DNA from: Clostridiales bacterium
Lineage (GTDB): Bacteria; Bacillota; Clostridia; Christensenellales; CAG-138
Reading direction: 5' to 3'
DNA length: 64,000 nt
Assembly: GCA_004554165.1 (NCBI GenBank)
Contig: SFNQ01000015.1
Span: 1 to 64,000, forward strand
Shown here piece after piece: positions 57,440-64,000 of the stretch (positions within the stretch are counted from its first letter, which is position 1; each line of letters opens with the position of its first letter). The notes under the pieces are model-generated. The model saw nothing but the letters and a program-made list of their open reading frames with translations. It did not search any database and was not told the DNA's origin. Both the position numbers and the translations under genes were made by a program.

Positions 57440-58861
57440 ATGAAGGGAAAACTTTCGGGACAACTCCGCGCGCTCTTTGCGCCGCGGGATATGACGCAGG
57501 GCGAGCCGTGGCGGCGGATCGCAGAGTTTGCCGTCCCCATGCTGATTGGAAACTTTGCCCAGCAGCTGTACAACACGGCGGATTCCATCATTGTGGGGAA
57601 ATTCGTGGGAGACAATGCGCTGGCCGCCGTCGGCAGCGCATCGCCCATTCTGAACTTCCTGCTGGCGCTGTTTGTGGGCGTTTCCACGGGTGCCGGCATC
57701 CTGGTTTCCCAGTATTTCGGGGCAAAGGACCGGGAGGCGCTGTCGAAGACCATCGGCAACTGTATCACGCTTACGGCCCTTGTCTCCGCCCTGCTGCTGG
57801 TGGCGGGTCCCCTTGTGGCGCGGCCCATGCTGGCGCTGCTGGACACGCCGGCGTCCATCCTGAACTGGTGCGAGGAGTATCTTGTGATCTTCTTTGTGGG
57901 CGGCGCCGGGTTCTTTTTCTACAACATTCTCTCGGGCGTGCTGCGGGGCCTTGGGGACTCGCTCTCCGCGCTGGGTTTTCTGCTGGTGGCGGCCGCGTTG
58001 AACGTGGGGCTCGATCTGCTGTTCGTGCGGCGGATGGGCGTGGCGGGCGTTGCGCTTGCCACGGTGCTGGCGCAGGGAATTTCCGCGGCGCTGTGCTTTC
58101 TCAGGCTGCGGCGGATGCGGGAGGTGTTCTCGCTGGACCGGGCGAGTATGCGGCCGGACCGGCAGTATGTGGCCCGGGTGGCGCGGCTTGGCCTGCCCTC
58201 GGGCGTTACGCAGGCCATCTTTTCCATGGCCCTGATGCTGGTGCAGTCGCTGACCAACAGCTTCGGCGAGCTCGTGATCGCAACGAATGTGATCGTCATG
58301 CGCGTGGACGGCTTTGCCATGATGCCGAACTTTTCCTTCGGCCAGGCCATGACCACCTTTACCGGCCAGAATGTGGGCGCAGGCAGGATCGACCGGGTGC
58401 GCCAGGGGGCGAGGCAGGGGACGCTGCTGGCCGTGGGCTTTGCCCTTGTGCTGACGGCGGCCATCCTGTTTTTCGGGCAGACGCTGATGGGCTTTTTTAC
58501 GGAAACGGAGGCGCTCATCGACCTCGGCGTGCGGATGATGCGCATCCTTGCGGTGGGCTATGTGGTCATGGCGGTGATGCAGAGCATGGCGGGCGTGATG
58601 CGGGGCGCGGGGGATACCCTGACGCCCATGTGGATCTCCCTTTTAACCACCGTTGGGCTGCGCGTGCCCATCGCTTACGGTCTTGCATATTTTACGCGCA
58701 GCGAGGCCTATCCCGTGGGCCGTCCGGAGGCCATTTATATCTCCGCGCTGTGCGCCTGGATCATGGGCGCGCTGGTCAATTTCATCGCGTATCGGAAGGG
58801 GCGCTGGCGCGCCAGGGTGCGGGAGTATTCCGGCACGGAAGTCGGGGGCGGCGCCGGCTGA
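57440..58861 (+). CDS. MATE-family multidrug exporter
   Basis: The 473-residue protein has twelve membrane helices with IAEFAVPMLIGNFAQQLYNTADSIIVGKFVG at the start and the matching second half after about residue 240 (LGLPSGVTQAIFSMALML). MATE pumps expel drugs or metabolites using Na+ or H+ gradients. The ribosome site is weak. It lies 66 bases after nrdB but has no functional link to it. The substrate is unknown. Confidence 0.93.
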   Translation: MKGKLSGQLRALFAPRDMTQGEPWRRIAEFAVPMLIGNFAQQLYNTADSIIVGKFVGDNALAAVGSASPILNFLLALFVGVSTGAGILVSQYFGAKDREALSKTIGNCITLTALVSALLLVAGPLVARPMLALLDTPASILNWCEEYLVIFFVGGAGFFFYNILSGVLRGLGDSLSALGFLLVAAALNVGLDLLFVRRMGVAGVALATVLAQGISAALCFLRLRRMREVFSLDRASMRPDRQYVARVARLGLPSGVTQAIFSMALMLVQSLTNSFGELVIATNVIVMRVDGFAMMPNFSFGQAMTTFTGQNVGAGRIDRVRQGARQGTLLAVGFALVLTAAILFFGQTLMGFFTETEALIDLGVRMMRILAVGYVVMAVMQSMAGVMRGAGDTLTPMWISLLTTVGLRVPIAYGLAYFTRSEAYPVGRPEAIYISALCAWIMGALVNFIAYRKGRWRARVREYSGTEVGGGAG

Positions 58862-58943
58862 TGCCCGGGGAGCGCGCTGCGGGCCCTTCGGCGCGCTTTG
58901 CATGGAAAAAAGAGCGGCAGCGTTCCTTTCCGGCTGTCGAAGG

Positions 58944-58965
58944 AGCGGCGAAGGCCGCTTTTTTT
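58944..58965 (+). terminator. terminator after MATE gene
   Basis: AGCGGC (58944-58949) pairs with GCCGCT (58954-58959) and is followed by TTTTTTT. Confidence 0.8.
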
Positions 58966-59298
58966 GCGTTTTGCCGGACGATTTTCCTCCTGCCAGCCTT
59001 GGGCGTCTCTGGCGGGCGGCAAAACCCATAAGGCGGGAAAACCAAAAATAAGGCATCCCTTTTGGCGGGCAAACCGCTGCTCAAGCGGGCTGATAAAGCG
59101 GCAGGGATGACCGTGATTTGATCCGGGCGGGTCTTGCCGCCCAAATCGGAATCCCCAACTCTACGATATGAAGCGCCAGACCCATGAAACACAACAGGAT
59201 TACGCCTATACGGGGAAAGCGAAACCAGATACGGCTGTGGTTGCTGAAGTATTTTGGGACGGAGAAGGTCGCAAAAACGAGAGAATTCCACATCCGGA

Positions 59299-59329
59299 TT
59301 ATTGACCAATCGGTCAATAATGCTATAAT
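59299..59329 (+). promoter_or_regulatory. TetR-type operator and promoter of regulator-antiporter operon
   Basis: A near-perfect 22-base palindrome (TTATTGACC...GGTCAATAA, 10 of 11 positions paired) at 59299-59320 contains the -35 TTGACC (59302-59307). The -10 TATAAT is at 59324-59329 with a 16-base spacer. GACCnnnnGGTC cores are typical of TetR-family sites. Binding would block the promoter. Confidence 0.82.
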
Positions 59330-59370
59330 GTTATTGCCCGCTTGACTTACCGTATTGGGGAGGGACGGCT

Positions 59371-59976
59371 TTGAAGAAGAGTGAAAAAACAGAAATCACC
59401 GTTGCCAGAATCCTTGCATCCGCCATGGAAGAATTCGGAAAACGCGGGTATGCCGGCGGAAGCGTGAACAACATCTGCAAAGCCGGCATCAACAAAGGCC
59501 TGGTCTATCACAATTTCAGCGGCAAGGACGAGCTTTACCTGCGCTGCCTCGATGACAGCTGCCAAAAACTGATCGAGTATATCCGTGCGCACGGCGGAGC
59601 AACGGATCTGAACCGATATTTGACTGCGCGCATGGATTTCTTGAGCGCTTTCCCAAACGAGGCCCATATTTTCTTTGAGGCCCTGTTAAATCCTGCGCCG
59701 CATCTGGCAAATGAAATCGGGAAGGCGCTTGCGGCGTTGAACCGCCTGAATGAACAGGTTTACCTAGATACGCTGCGCAGGCTTACACTGCGGGATGGAG
59801 TCACAATAGACGAGGCAGTTTCCTATTTCCATCTGATGCAAACCATGCTGAACGGATATTTCGGCAGCCCCGCCTTCCAAAATCTCGTCTTGCAGGAAAA
59901 GGTAAAAAAGCACGAGAGCGCCATTCCAAAGCTGCTGGATTTGTTGCTTTACGGGATTGCGAAGGGAGAAGGATAA
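59371..59976 (+). CDS. TetR-family regulator
   Basis: The TTG start at 59371 follows GGGGAGGG. The 201-residue protein has an N-terminal TetR helix-turn-helix (VARILASAMEEFGKRGYAGGSVNNICKAGINKGLVYHNF) and a helical ligand domain. It probably represses its own operon through the palindrome at 59299-59320. It precedes the antiporter gene by 3 bases, so the ligand may reflect ionic or drug stress; this is inference. Confidence 0.9.
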   Translation: MKKSEKTEITVARILASAMEEFGKRGYAGGSVNNICKAGINKGLVYHNFSGKDELYLRCLDDSCQKLIEYIRAHGGATDLNRYLTARMDFLSAFPNEAHIFFEALLNPAPHLANEIGKALAALNRLNEQVYLDTLRRLTLRDGVTIDEAVSYFHLMQTMLNGYFGSPAFQNLVLQEKVKKHESAIPKLLDLLLYGIAKGEG

Positions 59977-59979
59977 GCA

Positions 59980-61224
59980 ATGGAGCACCTGGTGCGCTGG
60001 ATGGTCACCCTTGCCCTGGCCTTTGCTGCGGGAAAGGTGGTGGCAAAAATAAAAATGCCCGCCATATTGGGCTGGCTGATCGCCGGCATGCTGCTGGGCC
60101 CCCATGCCCTTGGGCTGATGCCGCAGGCGGTTCTGAGCGCCGGTTGGTATAAAACCCTTATTATGTGGATGCAATGTGCCTTTGGCGTAATGCTTGGTAC
60201 GGAGCTCATCTGGAGCAGGCTGAAAAACTACGGAAAGGCCCTGGTAATTACCACGCTGACGCAATCTCTCGGGACATTTGCGGTGGTCAGTCTGGCGTTT
60301 GGTTTGATTTTTGCTTTTTTCGATGTTCCCGTTTCCCTTGCGTTTGTGTTTGGCAGCATTGCCCTTGCCACAGCCCCTGCTCCCGCGTTGTCCATTGTAA
60401 AGGAATTTCACGCAACGGGGCCGGTAACCGACACGCTCCTTCCCATGACGGTATTGGATGACGTTGTGGGAATTGCTGTCTTTTTTACCGTCAATGCATT
60501 GGTAGCGCGGCAGGTTTCGGGCGGGTCCGTGCCGCTCCATATGATTCCGGTCATGATTCTTCTGCCGGTGGTCATCGGCGGCGCCATCGGGTTCCCAACC
60601 GGCCTGTTGCTGAAAAGATGCAGCGGGAGGGCGTCAACGCTTGCCGCTCTGCTCTGCGGAATTACAGCGACCATGCTGGGCGGCTGGCTGTTCAATACCT
60701 TCCTGCTTACCGGGATTACGCTCAATTACATGCTGATGGGCGTTTCCTTTGCGGCAGTGTTTTCGAATCTTGTGGCGCCGGAACGCCTGAACGAGATCTC
60801 CGGCTGTTTTTCTCCAGTCCTGGGGCTCTCCCTGCTGGCCTCCATTGTGGATCTGGGCGCGCCCCTGAACTACCGTTTGATCCTCGGTGCGGGCGTATAC
60901 ACCTTTGTCTATATCCTGGCACGCGCTTTTGGAAAATACTTTGGGGCAATGTTCGGCGCAAAGATTACGCATATGCCGGATACCGTGAGAAAATATCTCG
61001 GCTTAACGCTGCTTCCGCATTCCGGCGTGTCGCTGGTGTTTACCGGGATCATTTGCGCTACGCTGGCCTCCCGGCAGGAGCTTGTGCAAATTGTACAGGG
61101 GACGATCGCTGCCGCCGCTGTTATCAATGAGTTTATTGCGGTGATTGCTGCAAAGAAAGGATTTGAACTGGCAGGGGAACTAAAAAAACAGCCAGAAGAA
61201 CGGACCCGGTTACCGGGCGCCTGA
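59980..61224 (+). CDS. CPA2-family cation:proton antiporter
   Basis: The 414-residue protein has about 12 membrane helices and CPA2 signatures: AILGWLIAGMLLGPHALGL at the start and TVLDDVVGIAVFF with the adjacent aspartates that bind ions. It exchanges Na+ or K+ for H+. It is regulated as an operon with the TetR gene. No C-terminal RCK/KTN domain follows, so the protein is at the short end for the family. Confidence 0.9.
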   Translation: MEHLVRWMVTLALAFAAGKVVAKIKMPAILGWLIAGMLLGPHALGLMPQAVLSAGWYKTLIMWMQCAFGVMLGTELIWSRLKNYGKALVITTLTQSLGTFAVVSLAFGLIFAFFDVPVSLAFVFGSIALATAPAPALSIVKEFHATGPVTDTLLPMTVLDDVVGIAVFFTVNALVARQVSGGSVPLHMIPVMILLPVVIGGAIGFPTGLLLKRCSGRASTLAALLCGITATMLGGWLFNTFLLTGITLNYMLMGVSFAAVFSNLVAPERLNEISGCFSPVLGLSLLASIVDLGAPLNYRLILGAGVYTFVYILARAFGKYFGAMFGAKITHMPDTVRKYLGLTLLPHSGVSLVFTGIICATLASRQELVQIVQGTIAAAAVINEFIAVIAAKKGFELAGELKKQPEERTRLPGA

Positions 61225-61760
61225 AAATTCTGCTGTTGAAGCGGGATTTTTTTGCGCAGTTGTTCAGCGTATGCGTTTTGCGATCCCGTTTTTGTCATCC
61301 GGCAGACGTCCTGCAAACCGCGTCTGGCGGCTTCCCTGTTCCATGGAGACGGCGTCCCGGCAGCCCGAAACCCGCTTCGCAGCGCGCCTGCCGCAAAGCG
61401 GGGAAGCACGCCTTTGGGACGGCTGTACCGGCTGACCGGGAGCGTTCGACGCTGGAAACGGCTTTGGGCGCTTTCTTGTGAAAAGGGCGCTGGCGGCCGG
61501 CAGAATCGGAATGTCGGAACCCGTCCGCTCCGGCGGGTGCACATAAGGCGAAGCGGAGGGGCAGACCGGGGCGATTCATGCCGCTGTTTTTTTGGCGTTC
61601 GACCCTGTGTGCGGAGAGGGAAGGGCAGCCATCCGCCGGGGGGGATGCAAAAGCGGGCTATCGCGGCCGGAGCAAAACCGGCGGACGCAGGCCTTTTTTT
61701 CGCAATGCCCCCTTGCCGTCCCGGCGGGACCCCCGCTTGCCTTTGGGAAAAAGCCGGAGA
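61225..61760. other. 536-base gene-free region
   Basis: No convincing gene, promoter, repeat or terminator with a T-run was seen. Long frames on both strands here have no ribosome sites or recognisable domain patterns. It separates convergent genes. Confidence 0.5.
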
Positions 61761-63530
61761 CTATTTTGCAAACTGACTGTTGTAGAGCGCCGCGTAGAAG
61801 CCGTCCTGCGCCATGAGCGCGTCGTGGCTGCCCTGCTCCACGATGTTGCCGTCGCGCATGACGAGGATGCGGTCCGCCTCGCGGATGGTGGAAAGCCGGT
61901 GCGCGACGATGAAACTGGTGCGGCCCTCCATCATGCGCGCAAAGGCGGACTGGATGCGCAGTTCCGTGCGGGTATCGATGGAGCTTGTGGCCTCGTCGAG
62001 GATCAGCATGGGCGGCAGGCAGAGCATCACCCGGGCGATGCAGAGCAGCTGCTTCTGCCCCTGGCTGAGGGTGCCGCCATCCTCGGCGATGACGGTGTCA
62101 TAGCCGTTTTTCAGCCGGCGGATGAAGCCGTGGGCATATGCGGCTTTTGCGGCGTCGATGATTTCCTCCTCCGTGGCGTCCGGTCTGCCGTAGGCAATGT
62201 TGTCGCGGACGGTGCCGGACATGAGAAAGGTATCCTGCAACACCATGCCGAAGCTCTTGCGCAGCGAGGCGCGGCTTACGCTGCGAATGTCGCGCCCGGC
62301 AACGCGGATTGTCCCGCCGGTAACGTCGTAGAAGCGCATGAGCAGGTTGATGAGCGTGGTTTTGCCGCAGCCGGTGGGGCCGACGATGGCGATGCGCTGG
62401 CCGGGCTCGACCCGAAGGTTCAGCCCCTCGATGAGCGGCCGGTCGGGGACATAGCGGAAGGAGACGTTTTCCAGCGAAACGCGGCCGTCGGCGTGGAGCA
62501 CGGGGGCGTCCGCGGCGTCGGGCCTTTCCTCCGGCGCGTCCAGCAGCTCAAACAGGCGCGCGGCGCAGGCCAGCGCGTTTTGCAGCTCGGTCACAACGCC
62601 GGAAATCTCGTTAAAGGGCTTGGTATACTGGTTCGCATAGCTCAAAAACATGCTGAGCTGGCCTACCGTGATTCCGCCCGCCACGGCGTAGAGCGCGCCC
62701 ACCAGCCCCACGCCCGCATATACGATGCCGTTGACAAAGCGCGTGGCGGGATTGGTCAGGCTGCTGAAAAAGACGGCCTTGAGACTGGCCTTCTGCAAGC
62801 GGGCGTTGATGTCGTCAAAGCGTTCCAGCGTCTCCGCCTCCCGGCCAAAGGCCTGCACCACCTTCTGCCCCTCGACCATCTCGTTGATAAAGGCGGTCTG
62901 CTGGCCGCGCACTGCGCTCTGCTCGCGAAAGTGGCGGTAGCTGCGCTTTGCGATAAAGCCTGCCACGACGAGGCTCAGCGGCGTGACCAGCACCACGACC
63001 AGCGCAATCGGCACGTTGACCGAGAGCATGAACAGGAGCGTTCCGAGAATTGTGAGAACGCCGGAGAACAGCTGCGTTACGCTCATCAGCAGCCCGTCGG
63101 AAAAGCTGTCCACATCCGCAATGATGCGGCTGACCAAATCGCCCGCCGGGTGCGTATCGAGATAGGAGAGCGGCAGACGCTGAATCTTTTCGATGGCGGC
63201 GTTTCTCAGGTCGCGGCTGACAAGATATGCGATGCGGTTGTTGCAGGCGCTGAGCAGCCATTGGGACAGCGCGGTGATCCCCGTTGCGGCGAGAATCAGC
63301 CCGAGGAGGCGCGCAAGGCCGTGAAAATCCACCATGCCCTTTCCGAGCATGCGGTCAATGCCCTCGCCGGTGACGATGGGAACATAGAGCTGGGAGGCCA
63401 CGGAGAGCGCGGCCAGAAGAACGCTGGCGACGAGGGCGGGCCAGTAGGGGCGGATGTGCCGGAGAACCCGGGCAAGCGTTTTTCGCTGCGCGTGCAGGCC
63501 CTCCCGCTTTGCGGTTGCGCGTGGCATCAT
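61761..63530 (-). CDS. ABC exporter half with canonical ATPase site
   Basis: The 589-residue protein has six membrane helices (about 25-320), then the ATPase with GPTGCGKTT, signature LSQGQKQ, Walker B MLILDEATS and H-loop IVAHRLS. All catalytic residues are intact. Its ATG overlaps the stop of the upstream exporter gene by 4 bases. The two form a heterodimeric exporter of drugs, lipids or peptides; the substrate is unknown. Confidence 0.93.
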   Translation of the reverse strand: MMPRATAKREGLHAQRKTLARVLRHIRPYWPALVASVLLAALSVASQLYVPIVTGEGIDRMLGKGMVDFHGLARLLGLILAATGITALSQWLLSACNNRIAYLVSRDLRNAAIEKIQRLPLSYLDTHPAGDLVSRIIADVDSFSDGLLMSVTQLFSGVLTILGTLLFMLSVNVPIALVVVLVTPLSLVVAGFIAKRSYRHFREQSAVRGQQTAFINEMVEGQKVVQAFGREAETLERFDDINARLQKASLKAVFFSSLTNPATRFVNGIVYAGVGLVGALYAVAGGITVGQLSMFLSYANQYTKPFNEISGVVTELQNALACAARLFELLDAPEERPDAADAPVLHADGRVSLENVSFRYVPDRPLIEGLNLRVEPGQRIAIVGPTGCGKTTLINLLMRFYDVTGGTIRVAGRDIRSVSRASLRKSFGMVLQDTFLMSGTVRDNIAYGRPDATEEEIIDAAKAAYAHGFIRRLKNGYDTVIAEDGGTLSQGQKQLLCIARVMLCLPPMLILDEATSSIDTRTELRIQSAFARMMEGRTSFIVAHRLSTIREADRILVMRDGNIVEQGSHDALMAQDGFYAALYNSQFAK

Positions 63531-64000
63531 GCCTCGCCTCCCCTCTGGAACTGGCTTTCGTGGATTTCCCGGTATACGGCGCAGGTCTTCAGCAGCTCCC
63601 CATGGGTGCCGTTGCCCACGAGCTGGCCGTCGTCCAGCACGAGGATGCGGTCCGCCTGCATGAGGCTGGCCGTGCGCTGGCTGACGATGAATACCGTCAT
63701 GTCGCCGGAAAGACCGGCGATCGCTTGCCGCAGGGCGGCGTCGGTGGCAAAGTCCAGCGCGCTGGCGCTGTCGTCGAGAATGAGAATGTCCGGCCGCCGT
63801 ACCAGCGCGCGGGCAATGGCCAGCCGCTGCCGCTGACCGCCGGAGAGGTTGCGGCCGTTCTGCTCCACCATTTCGTCAAGCCCCCGTGGCTTGGCCTTGA
63901 CAAACTCCGCCGCCTGCGCCGTGGAGAGCGCCTCCCAGAGGGCGGCGTCGTCCGCCGCAGCGTCGCCGTAGCGGAGGTTGTCGCGTATGGTGCCGGAGAA
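63527..64000 (-). CDS. ABC exporter half with degenerate ATPase site, N-terminus outside window
   Basis: The reading frame is open to the right edge, so only the last 157 residues are visible. They contain FSGTIRDNLRYGD, LSGGQRQRLAIARAL, Walker B ILILDDSASALD and VFIVSQRTASLM. The catalytic Glu is Asp and the H-loop His is Gln, the pattern of the weak site in heterodimeric exporters such as TM287/288. The partner gene follows directly. Confidence 0.92.
   Translation of the reverse strand, partial: FSGTIRDNLRYGDAAADDAALWEALSTAQAAEFVKAKPRGLDEMVEQNGRNLSGGQRQRLAIARALVRRPDILILDDSASALDFATDAALRQAIAGLSGDMTVFIVSQRTASLMQADRILVLDDGQLVGNGTHGELLKTCAVYREIHESQFQRGGEA

Larger units (their letters stand above)
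58862..59370. other. gap between MATE and TetR genes
   Basis: The 509-base gap has the MATE terminator (58944-58965), then about 330 bases with no gene or repeat I recognise, then the TetR operator and promoter at 59299-59329. Confidence 0.5.

Noticed and set aside
53564..57463. 1,299-codon minus-strand frame opposite nrdA and nrdB
   Set aside because: Codon-bias shadow of two well-conserved genes; composition is His/Arg/Leu-rich and shows no domain.
61225..61760. Possible small genes in the gap after the antiporter
   Set aside because: No frame has a ribosome site, hydrophobic pattern or motif that stands out from random G+C-rich sequence.
61578..63836. 752-codon plus-strand frame opposite the ABC exporter
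   Set aside because: Antisense to conserved ATPase motifs, with no start signal.

Overview
The window looks like chromosomal DNA from a high-G+C member of the Clostridia, probably an anaerobic gut-type Firmicute near Oscillospirales or Christensenellales. The gene families point that way: a UPF0340/TIGR01440 protein, a trcl-type zinc-ribbon gene behind a raiA-like RNA, clostridial galactokinase, Re-citrate-synthase-like and CitXG proteins, DUF378, and strong GGAGG ribosome binding sites. No rRNA or tRNA gene was found, so this placement is inference.

Positions 1 to about 9,660 are the right end of an integrated phage or phage-like element. It holds a partial holin, an NlpC/P60 endolysin, a zinc-finger helix-turn-helix protein, a small SHOCT-like protein, two overlapping serine recombinases, an XRE repressor with two dyad sites in front of it, a RepA/RadA-like ATPase, and a third serine recombinase that lacks the usual zinc ribbon. 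The third recombinase instead ends in a domain that recurs in the next three genes. The last of these genes stops at 9499, and the next base starts six direct TGCACCCC boxes spaced 20-22 bp apart, followed by one inverted box. Beyond that lies a DUF4190-like host gene whose C-terminus is replaced by element sequence, so the junction is near 9,640-9,662. This recombinase, accessory-family and box-array module is the most novel-looking system here.

Positions 10,000-28,400 are ordinary metabolism: XRE regulator, Mrp Fe-S carrier, a complete F-type ATP synthase operon on the minus strand (atpI-B-E-F-H-A-G-D-C) with a delta subunit of only 76 residues, a Re-citrate-synthase-like enzyme, an EamA transporter, an iron-type alcohol dehydrogenase, a ComEC-like metallo-hydrolase, a LUD protein with citC and a citX-citG fusion but no citrate lyase subunits, a MerR regulator and mutY. 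mutY and the metallo-hydrolase gene appear to have leaderless promoters.

Positions 28,400-34,400 are rich in noncoding structure. They include a 222-nt structured RNA closed by a perfect 8-bp helix, a 130-bp imperfect palindrome, an 870-bp block with three copies of a 166-bp hairpin unit, and two 111-bp palindromic elements bracketing a flavin-type gene that has lost its start. A third copy of that element lies at 51.8 kb. An acyltransferase (E2/CAT) homologue with both catalytic residues replaced and galactokinase are also here.

Positions 34,400-64,000 hold a ribbon-helix-helix gene with clpB, an iscS-thiI sulfur relay for tRNA thiolation, a large zinc-ribbon membrane protein, DUF378 and DUF1667 proteins, an HD hydrolase, a radical SAM enzyme, a YbaK-type editing protein, a GltS symporter overlapping a PlsC acyltransferase, an ECF sigma/anti-sigma pair, an MsmK-type sugar ABC ATPase, class Ia ribonucleotide reductase (nrdA, nrdB), a MATE exporter, a TetR/CPA2-antiporter operon with a clear operator, and most of a heterodimeric ABC exporter that runs off the right edge.
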